Assembly: GCA_029267755.1 (NCBI GenBank)
Contig: JAJUHS010000003.1
Location: 1-43,629, forward strand
DNA: 43,629 nucleotides
Source of the DNA: Clostridiales bacterium
GTDB taxonomy: Bacteria > Bacillota > Clostridia > Oscillospirales > Oscillospiraceae
Reading direction: 5' to 3'
Position numbers and translations under genes: made by a program
Part shown: piece after piece, positions 16,403-24,947 of the stretch
Position numbering within the stretch: the stretch's first letter is position 1
Layout of the letters: every line of letters starts with the position of its first letter
The notes under the pieces: generated by a model
Database searches by the model: none
What the model saw: only the letters and a program-made list of their open reading frames with translations
What the model was told of the DNA's origin: nothing

Positions 16403-17944
16403 CTAATCCTCTCGGTAGTGTGCTCCGACGCTTTCCTTGCGCGCAAGGGCGGCGGTAAGGATTTCTTTCGCGATGCTCGCGATATTAAGCGTTTCTATAT
16501 AAGCCTTGCATCCGCAGTAGCAGCCTTCAAGAGCCGCTAAGATTTCGGATACGCGCGCATAAGCTGCTTTCAGTCCGGCTTCGTTTCTTATAACATAGCA
16601 GTTGTTATGCATAAGATGCCTTATCTCGTTTCGCAGAGCCGTAAAATCCAGATCGGCCACAGGCCTTAGGGCACCAATATTGATTTCGGGGTGCGCATGA
16701 GCTTGGTTTTCCGCCAAAGCGGCGTTAATACCCGCTGCCGCTCTTCTTCCAAAAACCAGGCATTCAAGCATGGAATTTGACGCCAGGCGGTTTGCGCCAT
16801 GTACGCCCGTACAGGCGGCCTCGCCGCAGACGTAAAGGCCTTTGACACAGGTTTCAGAATTCAAGTCGACCTCTACGCCGCCGATAAGATAGTGCTGCAC
16901 CGGGCAGACGGGAATCCAGTCCTTTGAAATATTAATACCGCGGTTAAGACATTCGTTGTAGATAGTAGGGAAACGGTTTTTAAGAAAATTATCGTCCTTC
17001 GCCGTAATATCCACGAAAACATGATCGTCTCCGGTTCTTTTAAGCTCTCTCACAATAGCTCTGGCCACTATATCGCGGGGCGCAAGCTCGTTTAATTCAT
17101 GGGTTCCTTCCATAAACCTAACGCCTGCGCTGTTTTTGAGAAGCCCACCCTCGCCCCTGACAGCCTCGGAAATAAGGAAAGCGCGATCTTCGGGATTTTT
17201 GCTGTACAGGCCGGTCGGGTGGAATTGGATAAACTCCATGTTTTTAAGCTTGGCGCCCGCTCTGACGGCTGCCGCTATACCGTCACCGGTGGCAACTGAG
17301 GGATTTGTACTTGAGAGATAAACCTGTCCGATGCCGCCGGTGGCTATTACAATGTTTTTGGTTGCGATTATGCCAAGATTATCATTTTTATCTGCATAGA
17401 TTATTCCGGAAACAGCACCTTTCTCATCTGTCAATATATCAACAAAAAAGGTGTGGTCCATAAATTTGATATTAGACAGCGGGCGGACAAGCTCGGCAAG
17501 AGCCTTGACCGTCTCGCGCCCCGTAGCGTCTCCGCCGGCGTGTACTATGCGGTTCCTGCGGTGTCCTCCCTCGCGCGTTATCTGAAGATCTCCGTCGGCG
17601 TTAAGATCAAACGGGACGTTCATCGAAACGAGTGTTTTGATGTCCATAGGACCTTCGTCTACCAGTACCTCGACCGCTTCCTTGTCGCATAGACCCGCGC
17701 CGGCAATGAGGGTATCCTCTAAATGAAAATGCGGGGTATCGTCAACCGCGATAGCGGCGGCGATACCTCCCTGAGCCAGCCATGAATTTGAAAGATCCAG
17801 GCCTTCCTTTGTCATAATGCAGCAGGAATACTTGCTGTCGATATTTAACGAAGTGTAAAGACCGGCAAGACCAGATCCCACTATTACCACATCAAATTGA
17901 AGGCGGTTTTTTATTTCAATACTTCCGTTAACGGCGTAACGCAT
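16403..17944 (-). CDS. nadB: L-aspartate oxidase NadB
   Basis: NadB is the flavoenzyme that oxidises L-aspartate to iminoaspartate, the first step of de novo NAD synthesis. In anaerobes it uses fumarate rather than oxygen as acceptor. The 513-residue protein has the FAD-binding GSGLAGLYTSLN near the N-terminus, the succinate-dehydrogenase-like SWLAQGGIAAAI, EGGHRRNRIVHAGGDATG, the substrate block FIQFHPTGLY, RGEGGLL, the catalytic arginine region LAPRDIVARAI, and CGEAACTGVHGANRLASNSMLE, followed by the helical C-terminal domain. GGAG nine bases upstream supports the ATG. The usual partner nadA (quinolinate synthase) is not next to it in either direction within this window. Confidence 0.97.
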   Translation of the reverse strand: MRYAVNGSIEIKNRLQFDVVIVGSGLAGLYTSLNIDSKYSCCIMTKEGLDLSNSWLAQGGIAAAIAVDDTPHFHLEDTLIAGAGLCDKEAVEVLVDEGPMDIKTLVSMNVPFDLNADGDLQITREGGHRRNRIVHAGGDATGRETVKALAELVRPLSNIKFMDHTFFVDILTDEKGAVSGIIYADKNDNLGIIATKNIVIATGGIGQVYLSSTNPSVATGDGIAAAVRAGAKLKNMEFIQFHPTGLYSKNPEDRAFLISEAVRGEGGLLKNSAGVRFMEGTHELNELAPRDIVARAIVRELKRTGDDHVFVDITAKDDNFLKNRFPTIYNECLNRGINISKDWIPVCPVQHYLIGGVEVDLNSETCVKGLYVCGEAACTGVHGANRLASNSMLECLVFGRRAAAGINAALAENQAHAHPEINIGALRPVADLDFTALRNEIRHLMHNNCYVIRNEAGLKAAYARVSEILAALEGCYCGCKAYIETLNIASIAKEILTAALARKESVGAHYRED

Positions 17945-18128
17945 AATGCCAACTCCTTAAATAGCTCTTAGCAGTAAAGAGCAATTTTGGCCCGGCTGAT
18001 TTATCCGGTAATCAGGCCGAACCATAAGCCCAATACGGAGAATACAAAGTTTAATGGTAAATGAATACCTTTTACAACAAATTATACATCAGAGCAAGTA
18101 AAAACTCCAAAATGTAGATATTTCTAAC

Positions 18129-18156
18129 ATTATACCACTCTTTTATTAGTTTGCAA
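18129..18156 (-). promoter_or_regulatory. Possible SigA promoter for nadBC
   Basis: On the minus strand TTGCAA (18151-18156), a 16-base spacer and a perfect TATAAT (18129-18134) point towards nadB. Its leader would be about 175 bases and contains an inverted repeat CTGATT/AATCAG near 18000. The 323-base gap 17945-18267 holds this promoter, that leader and the divergent promoter at 18209-18237; I see no gene in it. Confidence 0.45.
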
Positions 18157-18208
18157 TAAAAATCTAAAATTAGCCTACAACGAAAAGGGCAAAATCCGGA
18201 AATAGCAT

Positions 18209-18237
18209 TTGACGATTTTGTATAATAATGTTATAAT
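18209..18237 (+). promoter_or_regulatory. SigA promoter for the methyltransferase/ECF operon
   Basis: TTGACG (18209-18214), a 17-base spacer and TATAAT (18232-18237) give 11 of 12 consensus positions. The start point near 18244 leaves a short leader with AAAGGAG before the ATG at 18268. Confidence 0.8.
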
Positions 18238-18267
18238 TATCAACTAACACATATAAAGGAGCACATT

Positions 18268-19128
18268 ATGTGGCTTGCAGATAAATGGGTTGACTTTGAG
18301 CTGATTGATTGCTCACGAGGCGAGAAGCTCGAACGCTGGGGCAGAGAAATACTCATCAGGCCCGACCCGCAGGCAATATGGGATACGCCAAGGGAGCATG
18401 AGGGCTGGAAAAGGCCTTCGGCAAAGTATACTCGCTCGTCGTCGGGCGGAGGAAGCTGGGAAAAAAGCAAGCTTCCCGAGAGCTGGCAGATAAATTACGG
18501 GAATTATACCTTTAATATAAAACCGATGAACTTCAAGCATACGGGGCTTTTCCCCGAACAGAGCGCAAACTGGGATTACATCGATAAAAAGGTGCGCCGC
18601 GCGGGAAGAGAGATAAGCGTTCTTAATTTATTCGCGTATACGGGAGCGGCTACTGTTGCCGCGGCCGCCGCGGGAGCCTCGGTCTGCCATGTAGACGCCG
18701 CCAAAGGCATGGTGGCATGGGCAAAGGAAAACGCAAAATCGTCCGGGCTTTCGGATAAGCCGATCAGATGGATAGTAGACGACTGCGTCAAATTTGTGGA
18801 GCGTGAAATAAGGCGGGGTAAGCGCTATGATGCGATAATAATGGATCCGCCGTCATACGGCAGAGGCCCCTCAGGCGAGATTTGGAAGCTCGAAGAGAAC
18901 CTTTATTCCTTTGTCAAGCTCTGCGAGGGCGTACTCAGCGACGAACCCTGCTTTGTGATAATCAATTCCTATACCACCGGGATATCGCCTTCGGCTCTGA
19001 CTTATATAAGCGAAACGGTGTTTACAAGGAGGTTCGGAGGGCGCAGCGAAAGCGGCGAACTCGGAATACCGGTGACGGCAAGCGGATTAAATCTGCCCTG
19101 CGGTGCCACCTGTCGCTGGGAAAGATGA
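18268..19128 (+). CDS. Class I SAM-dependent RNA methyltransferase-like protein (RlmI/RlmK type)
   Basis: This 286-residue protein has the Methyltrans_SAM fold of the 23S rRNA cytosine-C5/guanine methyltransferases. SAM-binding motif I is [19 protein letters not shown], followed by an acidic loop [18 protein letters not shown], a binding-pocket Asp in [10 protein letters not shown], and motif [11 protein letters not shown], which is the DPP[SY] signature of the group. The N-terminal part ([19 protein letters not shown]) is short and there is no recognisable PUA domain, so this is the short clostridial variant and its RNA target is unknown. It is the first gene after a strong promoter. Its TGA overlaps an ATG (ATGA), but the next gene probably starts a little further on. 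Confidence 0.85.
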   Translation: MWLADKWVDFELIDCSRGEKLERWGREILIRPDPQAIWDTPREHEGWKRPSAKYTRSSSGGGSWEKSKLPESWQINYGNYTFNIKPMNFKHTGLFPEQSANWDYIDKKVRRAGREISVLNLFAYTGAATVAAAAAGASVCHVDAAKGMVAWAKENAKSSGLSDKPIRWIVDDCVKFVEREIRRGKRYDAIIMDPPSYGRGPSGEIWKLEENLYSFVKLCEGVLSDEPCFVIINSYTTGISPSALTYISETVFTRRFGGRSESGELGIPVTASGLNLPCGATCRWER

Positions 19129-19148
19129 CCGGCGGAGAGAGGAAATAT

Positions 19149-19988
19149 ATGAAAGATATTATTGTTGCTGAAAATCTAACATATACCTATACCTCCGGTG
19201 AGAGCATAGATGCGGCGCTCGACAACTTGAGTCTAAGCATAGAGGAGGGCAGCTTTGTCGCGGTGCTTGGACATAACGGTTCCGGCAAATCGACACTGGC
19301 GAAGCATATGAACGCTATTTTGCTTCCCGCTGGCGGAAAGGTTTATGTGTCCGGCATGGATACCTCCGATGAGAGCCTTACCATAGAGATACGCCGTCAG
19401 GTCGGAATGGTTTTTCAAAACCCAGACAACCAGATGGTTTCAAACGTGGTCGAGGAGGATGTCGCTTTCGGGCCCGAAAATCTCGGGATCGCTCCGGATG
19501 AGATCCGAAAAAGGGTGGACGAAGCCTTAAAGCTCGTAGGAATGTATGAATTCAGAACACACGCGCCGCATCTTTTGTCAGGTGGCCAGAAGCAGAGGAT
19601 AGCCATAGCGGGAATCATCGCTATGCGCCCGAGATGCATAGTTTTAGACGAGCCTACCGCAATGCTCGACCCAATGGGGCGGGCTGAGGTAATAAAGACG
19701 ATACATGAGCTTAACCGCAATCAAGGAATCACGGTTGTGCTCATAACGCATCATATGGAGGAAACGGTCGAAGCGGACAGGCTTGTTGTAATGAAGGACG
19801 GGAAAATAGTCGCCGACGGAAAGCCTTCTGAGGTTTTTACGAGAGTCGATGAAATGAAGGCCTTCGGGCTCGACGTGCCCGAAACGACCGAGCTTATGTA
19901 CGCCCTTAACAAGGAGGGGTTCAATCTTCCTCTCGATGCGCTGTCGGTCGAAGAATGCGCCCAAGCCATTTACTCGGTTCTGTCTTAA
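19149..19988 (+). CDS. ecfA1: ECF transporter ATPase A1
   Basis: EcfA1 is one of the two ATPases that, with EcfT, energise vitamin and metal uptake through exchangeable substrate-binding S proteins. The 279-residue protein has Walker [10 protein letters not shown], the Q-loop VFQNPDNQ (the NPDNQ form typical of EcfA1), the signature [13 protein letters not shown], Walker [13 protein letters not shown] and the switch histidine in ITHHMEE. The C-terminal helical extension ends in AIYSVLS. The track start at 18882 lies inside the methyltransferase; GGAGAGAGGA before the ATG at 19149 decides the start. It belongs to the ecfA1-ecfA2-ecfT-truA operon widespread in Firmicutes. Confidence 0.95.
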   Translation: MKDIIVAENLTYTYTSGESIDAALDNLSLSIEEGSFVAVLGHNGSGKSTLAKHMNAILLPAGGKVYVSGMDTSDESLTIEIRRQVGMVFQNPDNQMVSNVVEEDVAFGPENLGIAPDEIRKRVDEALKLVGMYEFRTHAPHLLSGGQKQRIAIAGIIAMRPRCIVLDEPTAMLDPMGRAEVIKTIHELNRNQGITVVLITHHMEETVEADRLVVMKDGKIVADGKPSEVFTRVDEMKAFGLDVPETTELMYALNKEGFNLPLDALSVEECAQAIYSVLS

Positions 19989-20059
19989 CGGGGATGACTT
20001 ATAAGCACATTTAAAATGTACCGGTGGCATCCACCATTAATAAAAAGGGATTGAAGCAA

Positions 20060-20926
20060 TTGACACCTATTATAAAAACCGAAGGGCTGTGCCATAGGTA
20101 CAGCGTGGGAACACCGTTTGAGCGCACTGCGATAGAGGACGTCAGCTTTGAAGCGATGCGGGGCGAGTTTATCGGCGTTATCGGACACACGGGTTCAGGA
20201 AAATCTACCTTCATACAGCATCTTAACGGCCTCTTAAAACCATCCGCAGGGAAGGTGTATTACGAGGGCGTCGATATATGGGAATCCAAGGAGACAATCA
20301 GGGATACTCGCTTTAAAGTAGGAATAGTTTTCCAGTATCCGGAGTATCAGCTTTTTGAGGAGACGGTTTACAAGGACATAGCCTTCGGGCCGCGGAATAT
20401 GAAGCTTTCCGAAGAAGAGGTGGATATCCGCGTCCGGGAGGCGGCGGAGTTCGTGGGAATCGACTGCTCGCTTTTGCCAAAGTCGCCGTTTGAGCTTTCG
20501 GGCGGCCAGAAGCGCCGCGTGGCGATCGCGGGTGTTATAGCGATGGGGCCGAGCGTGCTTATACTCGACGAACCGGGAGCGGGACTCGACCCGCGCGGCA
20601 GGGAGAGCATAATAGAGAACATCAGGAGCTATCATGAGGCGACAAACGCAACCGTTATCATGGTTACGCATAGCATGGAGGAAATAGCTTCCAACGTAGA
20701 CCGGATAGTTGTGTTCAATCAGGGCAGACTGGCTATGAGCGGGACTCCGAGGGAGATATTTTCACGAGGAGACGAACTTACGCAAATGGGGCTGTCCGTA
20801 CCCGAGGTAACGAGGATTGCAAAGCGCCTCAAAGAGCTAGGGCTGCCGGTTGATACCTCCGTATATACGATCGGCCAGCTTAAGGATATACTCCTTTCTC
20901 TGAAAGGGGGCGGACGCAATGCTTAA
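20060..20926 (+). CDS. ecfA2: ECF transporter ATPase A2
   Basis: EcfA2 is the second ATPase of the group II ECF module. The protein (about 288 residues) has Walker A GHTGSGKST, Q-loop VFQYPEYQLFEETV (the YPEYQ form of EcfA2), the signature LSGGQKRRVAIAG, Walker B LILDEPGAGLD and the switch histidine in VTHSMEE. The track begins at a GTG at 20024 that lacks a ribosome site. The TTG at 20060, nine bases after AAGGGA, gives TPIIKTEGLCHRYSVGTPFE, the expected start, though this is not certain. Seventy-one bases separate it from ecfA1. It overlaps ecfT by eight bases, so translational coupling is likely. Confidence 0.93.
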   Translation: MTPIIKTEGLCHRYSVGTPFERTAIEDVSFEAMRGEFIGVIGHTGSGKSTFIQHLNGLLKPSAGKVYYEGVDIWESKETIRDTRFKVGIVFQYPEYQLFEETVYKDIAFGPRNMKLSEEEVDIRVREAAEFVGIDCSLLPKSPFELSGGQKRRVAIAGVIAMGPSVLILDEPGAGLDPRGRESIIENIRSYHEATNATVIMVTHSMEEIASNVDRIVVFNQGRLAMSGTPREIFSRGDELTQMGLSVPEVTRIAKRLKELGLPVDTSVYTIGQLKDILLSLKGGGRNA

Positions 20927-21722
20927 AGATATTACGCTCGGGCAGTATTTTCCCGGCAATACAGTAATGCACAGGCTTGACCCGAGAACAAAGCTTATTA
21001 TGACGCTCATCTATATCGTCGCTCTTTTTATCGTGCAGAGCTATATTTCGTACGCTTTGATGGCGGCGGTTCTTATTGCCGGAATTACGGTGTCGAAGCT
21101 GAAGCCCGGGATAATAATGAAGGGCCTTAAGCCAATAATCATCGTTGTTATAATAACCGCCATACTAAACCTTTTTTATTCAAGCGGAAATGTTATCGCA
21201 GAGTTCTGGATATTTAAAATAACCGATGCGGGTATACGAAACGCTGTTTTCATGGTGCTTCGCATAATAATGCTGATAACAGGAACGCTGCTGCTTACCT
21301 ACACTACATCGCCGCTTGACCTTACTGACGGGCTTGAAAAGCTTTTAAATCCGCTTAAGAAAATCAAAGTGCCGGTTCATGAGCTCTCAATGATGATGAG
21401 CATAGCCCTGCGCTTTATTCCAACGCTTATCGAGGAGACGGATAAGATAATGAGCGCGCAGAAGGCGAGAGGCGCCGATTTCGATACCGGAAATCTTTTT
21501 CAGCGGGCAAGGGCGATGCTGCCCCTGCTTGTGCCGCTTTTCGTCAGCGCATTCAGGAGGGCGGACGATCTCGCGGTCGCTATGGAGAGCCGCTGTTACC
21601 ATGGAGGAGTCGGCAGGACGAAGATGAAGCAGCTGAAGATGAAAACGCGAGATATCGTCACGCTTGCTCTTGGAGCGCTTATCCTCGCGGGGACGATAAC
21701 GCTCGCAAGCTTAGGGTTATAA
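20919..21722 (+). CDS. ecfT: ECF transporter transmembrane subunit T
   Basis: EcfT is the membrane scaffold that couples the EcfA1/EcfA2 ATPases to S components. The 267-residue protein starts with LGQYFPGNTVMHRLDPRTKL, typical of EcfT. It has several hydrophobic segments (about 28-62, 69-90, 105-130 and a C-terminal one at 243-262) and the long cytoplasmic coupling region containing the two Ala-Arg-Gly-like motifs, QKARGADF and AMESRCYHGG. The second is ESR rather than the common ARG/EAR, a minor variation. No S component gene lies beside it, as is normal for the shared group II module, so the transported vitamins cannot be deduced. Confidence 0.94.
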   Translation: MLKDITLGQYFPGNTVMHRLDPRTKLIMTLIYIVALFIVQSYISYALMAAVLIAGITVSKLKPGIIMKGLKPIIIVVIITAILNLFYSSGNVIAEFWIFKITDAGIRNAVFMVLRIIMLITGTLLLTYTTSPLDLTDGLEKLLNPLKKIKVPVHELSMMMSIALRFIPTLIEETDKIMSAQKARGADFDTGNLFQRARAMLPLLVPLFVSAFRRADDLAVAMESRCYHGGVGRTKMKQLKMKTRDIVTLALGALILAGTITLASLGL

Positions 21723-21734
21723 CGGGTGAGGCAT

Positions 21735-22505
21735 ATGCGGAACATAGCGCTTCGCCTCATGTATGACGGTACGAATTATCATGGCTGGCAGGTGCAGAAA
21801 ACGGAAGTCACAGTCGCCGAAACTATTGAAAAGGCTCTGTCAAAAATATGCGGGCAGCCCGTAAAGCTTGTCGGCTGCGGCAGGACGGACGCCGGGGTGC
21901 ATGCGCTGCGCTACTGCGCAAACTTCAAAACCGACGCTGGCATACCGACGGACAGAGTGCCGCTTGCAGTAAACGCTCTTATTCCGGGAGATATCGCGGT
22001 CGTCGACGCTGTAGATGCGCCGGAGGATTTCAACGCGATTTTGTCATGCATAAAAAAAGAATATACCTACAGGATTTATAACAATCGCATACGCAATCCC
22101 TTGTATATGAACAGAGCTTATTTCTGCCCCGTTCCGCTGGATATAGGAATAATGGAAAGGGCGGCCGAGTCCTTTGTGGGAACGCACGACTTCAAGGCGG
22201 TGCAGTCGGTCGGAACCGACGTAAAAACCACCGTAAGGACGGTACATTACTGTGACGTATACCGCAGGGATGATTTCATCGAGCTGAGGGTATGCGCCGA
22301 CGGATTTTTGTACAACATGGTGCGCGCGATAACCGGAACCGTGCTGTATGCGGCGCTTGGAAAGATAAGGCCCGAGGAAATCTCGGAGATACTCGAAAAG
22401 GGAGACAGGCGCCTTGCCGGCCCCACAGTTCCGCCGCATGGGCTATATATGACGGGCGCGTGGTATGACGGCGAGGTCGGGCGAATGATGGAGAAAAATT
22501 TTTAG
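21735..22505 (+). CDS. truA: tRNA pseudouridine(38-40) synthase TruA
   Basis: TruA isomerises uridines 38-40 in the anticodon arm of many tRNAs. The 256-residue protein has the family opening LRLMYDGTNYHGWQVQ, the catalytic block CGRTDAGVHALRYCANF with its nucleophilic aspartate, LSCIKKEYTYRIYN, SFVGTHDFKAV and the C-terminal GFLYNMVRAITGTV. GGTGAGG upstream supports the ATG at 21735 over the GTG at 21726. It lies 12 bases after ecfT, the usual Firmicutes arrangement, and is probably the last gene of that transcript because a new promoter-like element follows. Confidence 0.97.
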   Translation: MRNIALRLMYDGTNYHGWQVQKTEVTVAETIEKALSKICGQPVKLVGCGRTDAGVHALRYCANFKTDAGIPTDRVPLAVNALIPGDIAVVDAVDAPEDFNAILSCIKKEYTYRIYNNRIRNPLYMNRAYFCPVPLDIGIMERAAESFVGTHDFKAVQSVGTDVKTTVRTVHYCDVYRRDDFIELRVCADGFLYNMVRAITGTVLYAALGKIRPEEISEILEKGDRRLAGPTVPPHGLYMTGAWYDGEVGRMMEKNF

Positions 22506-22525
22506 TATATTTTTTGATATATGAG

Positions 22526-22534
22526 TGCTATAAT
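22526..22534 (+). promoter_or_regulatory. Possible extended -10 promoter upstream of the DUF5711-like gene
   Basis: TGCTATAAT is an extended -10 element. No convincing -35 lies 16-18 bases upstream, and the predicted start point would fall at the ribosome site, giving a very short leader. Treat it as weak. Confidence 0.3.
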
Positions 22535-22550
22535 GCTTTAAGGAGAGCAG

Positions 22551-23651
22551 ATGGAAAAGCTTGTTACCGAAAAACGAAAAAGACGCGGCTTCGCGATAAG
22601 ATTTATACTGGTTTTGCTTGTAATAATCATTGCGCTGGGCTCCGTTCTTTTTGCCCTTTACAGAAAGGATAGCGAGAAAAACGATGCGGGCTCGAAGGGT
22701 ATACGGTTCGACGTGTATTCCGACAACAAGTTTGTATGGATAAACAGCGGGCTTGCGGTTGCTTCCGGTGCCGGCACCCAACTGCTTAGTGCAAAAGGGG
22801 ACATGCTAAGCTCGAGTTCCGCGATGATGCAGAAACCGGCGATAACCGGCGGCGGAGATATGGCGGTTGCGTGGAGCATTGGCAGCAAGAATTTTTACAC
22901 AGTAAGCAAATCCGGTGCCAAAACGGTCGAAACTGGCGGTGCGGTAACGAATATCTCCATGAACAGCGAGGGGCTTATCGCCGTTGCCGCCGAGGAAAGC
23001 GGATATAAGGGAGCCGTAAGCGTCTATAATAAAAAGCTTAAGCCGATTTACAAGTGGTATTCCGGAGAGGGATATCTGATAGACGCCGCCTTATCCGACA
23101 CAGGCGAGAAGATGGCGGCGCTTACGATGACCGGCTCGGGCAGCAAGGTTTCGACATTTACTTTGAACAGCACCGAGCAGAAGGGCAGCTATTCGAGTGA
23201 AGACGAGGTTTTTTTTGATATCGAATATATAAGCCCGTCAAGGATATGCCTGTTATCCGAAAAATCGGCGGTTTTTCTTAACGATAAGGCCGAAGCGGTT
23301 TCGAACTACAATTTTACAAACGGATTCCTCAAGGATTACAGCCTGGACGGCTCAGGTTTCGCGGTGCTAGCGATAGGAAAGTACAAGACTGGCGAAGCCG
23401 CAGCTATAGTTACGCTTTCTGCGGACGGTAAAGTAGTGGGTAATATCAATATCAGCGGCGACGTGCTGTCACTTTCCGCACGAGGAAAATATGTTGCCGT
23501 TTTATATAACGACAGGCTAGTGATATATAATTCCAATATGACTGAGTATAAGAGCGTAAATGATGTAGCTAATATTAAACAGGTTCTTATGAGGGATGAC
23601 GGATCAGTCGTGATGATTTCTAATTCGGGAGCCCTAATATATAGGCCGTGA
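22551..23651 (+). CDS. Membrane-anchored extracytoplasmic protein, DUF5711-like beta-propeller
   Basis: This 366-residue protein has a basic N-terminus (KRKRR), one transmembrane helix at about 15-36 (IRFILVLLVIIIALGSVLFAL) and a large outer domain made of repeated short beta-strand units, such as ITGGGDMAVAW, ISMNSEGLIAVAA, AALSDTGEKMAAL, LSARGKYVAVLY and LMRDDGSVVMIS. These look like blades of a WD40/PQQ-like propeller. This matches the DUF5711 type of clostridial proteins found beside a CvpA gene. The function is unknown. A structural or sensory role in the envelope is a guess. AAGGAG precedes the ATG, and a CvpA-like gene follows 13 bases later, so the two are likely partners in one operon. 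Confidence 0.75.
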   Translation: MEKLVTEKRKRRGFAIRFILVLLVIIIALGSVLFALYRKDSEKNDAGSKGIRFDVYSDNKFVWINSGLAVASGAGTQLLSAKGDMLSSSSAMMQKPAITGGGDMAVAWSIGSKNFYTVSKSGAKTVETGGAVTNISMNSEGLIAVAAEESGYKGAVSVYNKKLKPIYKWYSGEGYLIDAALSDTGEKMAALTMTGSGSKVSTFTLNSTEQKGSYSSEDEVFFDIEYISPSRICLLSEKSAVFLNDKAEAVSNYNFTNGFLKDYSLDGSGFAVLAIGKYKTGEAAAIVTLSADGKVVGNINISGDVLSLSARGKYVAVLYNDRLVIYNSNMTEYKSVNDVANIKQVLMRDDGSVVMISNSGALIYRP

Positions 23652-23664
23652 AAGGTAAACTGAT

Positions 23665-24372
23665 ATGCTTTCCATATTTCCTATAATAATCGATATTGTA
23701 CTTTTATTTTTGCTGCTGCTGTTTATAATCTCGGGATATAAAAGAGGATTGATTCTTGGGATAAGCGGCATTATAATTATTATTATCGCTTTTTTAGGAG
23801 CGGGAAAAATAGCTGGTACATATTCCGATAGATTTAAGCCGATGATAGAGCCGCTGGTCGTCAAGCTCGTAAACAAATCGGTGACGGAAACCGAGGAGCA
23901 GTACAAGACCTCGCCTTCTCAGACTGCCGCATCCGGGAGTGAGTTGGATACTGTCGGACTTGAAAGCCTTTTGAATTTAGGCATATTCAAAGATACGGCG
24001 GAAAACATAATCACAGATTTGAAAAAATCTGTTACAAAGGTGGGGCAGGAGTTCAAAAGCGCCGTTGCGAGCAGGCTTACCTCGTCCGTAAGTTATATAC
24101 TCACATTCATTGCTTCCTATATCGTAATAACAATTATTCTTACGCTTGCCTTAAGACTCCTGAATTTTGTGTTCAGGGCACCCGGACTGGGACTTATTAA
24201 CGGTGCGGGCGGTATGGTTCTCGGAGCCGCGAAGGGGATGCTTATTCTATTTGCGATAGCGTGGGCCATGCGTTATTTCGGGGGCGTTTTCCCGGACGAG
24301 ACGCTAAGCAAGACTGTATTTCTCAAGTGGCTTATGGGCAATAATCTGCTTACGGCCTTTCTGGGAATTTGA
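23665..24372 (+). CDS. CvpA-family membrane protein
   Basis: This 235-residue protein has an N-terminal hydrophobic pair (about 3-23 and 30-48) typical of CvpA (IDIVLLFLLLLFIISGYKRGLILG), a polar loop, then helices at about 140-170 and 178-202 with the conserved Gly-rich GLINGAGGMVLGAAKGMLIL. CvpA proteins (colicin V production) are inner-membrane proteins linked to envelope homeostasis. Their biochemical role is not settled. It is sandwiched between the DUF5711-like gene and pgsA with gaps of 13 and about 19 bases, so all three are probably cotranscribed. Confidence 0.85.
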   Translation: MLSIFPIIIDIVLLFLLLLFIISGYKRGLILGISGIIIIIIAFLGAGKIAGTYSDRFKPMIEPLVVKLVNKSVTETEEQYKTSPSQTAASGSELDTVGLESLLNLGIFKDTAENIITDLKKSVTKVGQEFKSAVASRLTSSVSYILTFIASYIVITIILTLALRLLNFVFRAPGLGLINGAGGMVLGAAKGMLILFAIAWAMRYFGGVFPDETLSKTVFLKWLMGNNLLTAFLGI

Positions 24373-24391
24373 TTGATTGGGAGAGATATCG

Positions 24392-24937
24392 GTGAACGTT
24401 CCAAATGTTCTGTCTGTTTTCAGACTTTTGCTGGTACCTGTGTTTGCGGTGGTTTATTTCAGCGACCTTGGGCAAGCGCATGTTTATGCGACCGGAGTAT
24501 ATATGCTGGCTGCGGCTACGGATTTCTTTGACGGAAGAATAGCAAGAAAGTACCATCTAGTTTCAAAGCTTGGAAGGATTTTGGATCCGCTCGGCGATAA
24601 AATTATGACTTTTACGGTTCTCCTCTGCATAACCATAGATAAGATAATACCGGTCTGGGCCGTAGTAATATTTTTCCTTAAAGAATCTCTGATGGCTATC
24701 GGCGGCTTTATGATTTACAGAAAGTCCTCGGATATGCCGTCTGCGAACTATTTGGGCAAGGCGGCCACGGTGGTATTCGTAGTCGTATGCGGGATACTGA
24801 TGCTTTTCAATATTCCGAAATTTTATTCAACAATTATGATTACTGTGGCGATAATAGTAATGATAGCTGCATTCATGGGTTATCTTTTGCAGTTTATAAA
24901 ATTTACTCAATCGCTGAATAAAAAAAGGATTAGTTAA
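24392..24937 (+). CDS. pgsA: CDP-diacylglycerol-glycerol-3-phosphate 3-phosphatidyltransferase
   Basis: PgsA makes phosphatidylglycerophosphate from CDP-diacylglycerol in the membrane, the committed step to phosphatidylglycerol. The full CDP-alcohol phosphatidyltransferase signature DG-AR-G-D-D is present in ATDFFDGRIARKYHLVSKLG followed by RILDPLGDK, and there are about five to six hydrophobic segments. It begins NVPNVLSVFRLLLVPVF, as the family does. The GTG at 24392 with GGGAGAG upstream is preferred over the TTG at 24377. Length is 181 residues. The HAD protein at 12082-12576 belongs to a family that includes PGP phosphatases and could supply the next step, but that link is inferred. Confidence 0.94.
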   Translation: MNVPNVLSVFRLLLVPVFAVVYFSDLGQAHVYATGVYMLAAATDFFDGRIARKYHLVSKLGRILDPLGDKIMTFTVLLCITIDKIIPVWAVVIFFLKESLMAIGGFMIYRKSSDMPSANYLGKAATVVFVVVCGILMLFNIPKFYSTIMITVAIIVMIAAFMGYLLQFIKFTQSLNKKRIS

Positions 24938-24947
24938 GGAGTACTAT

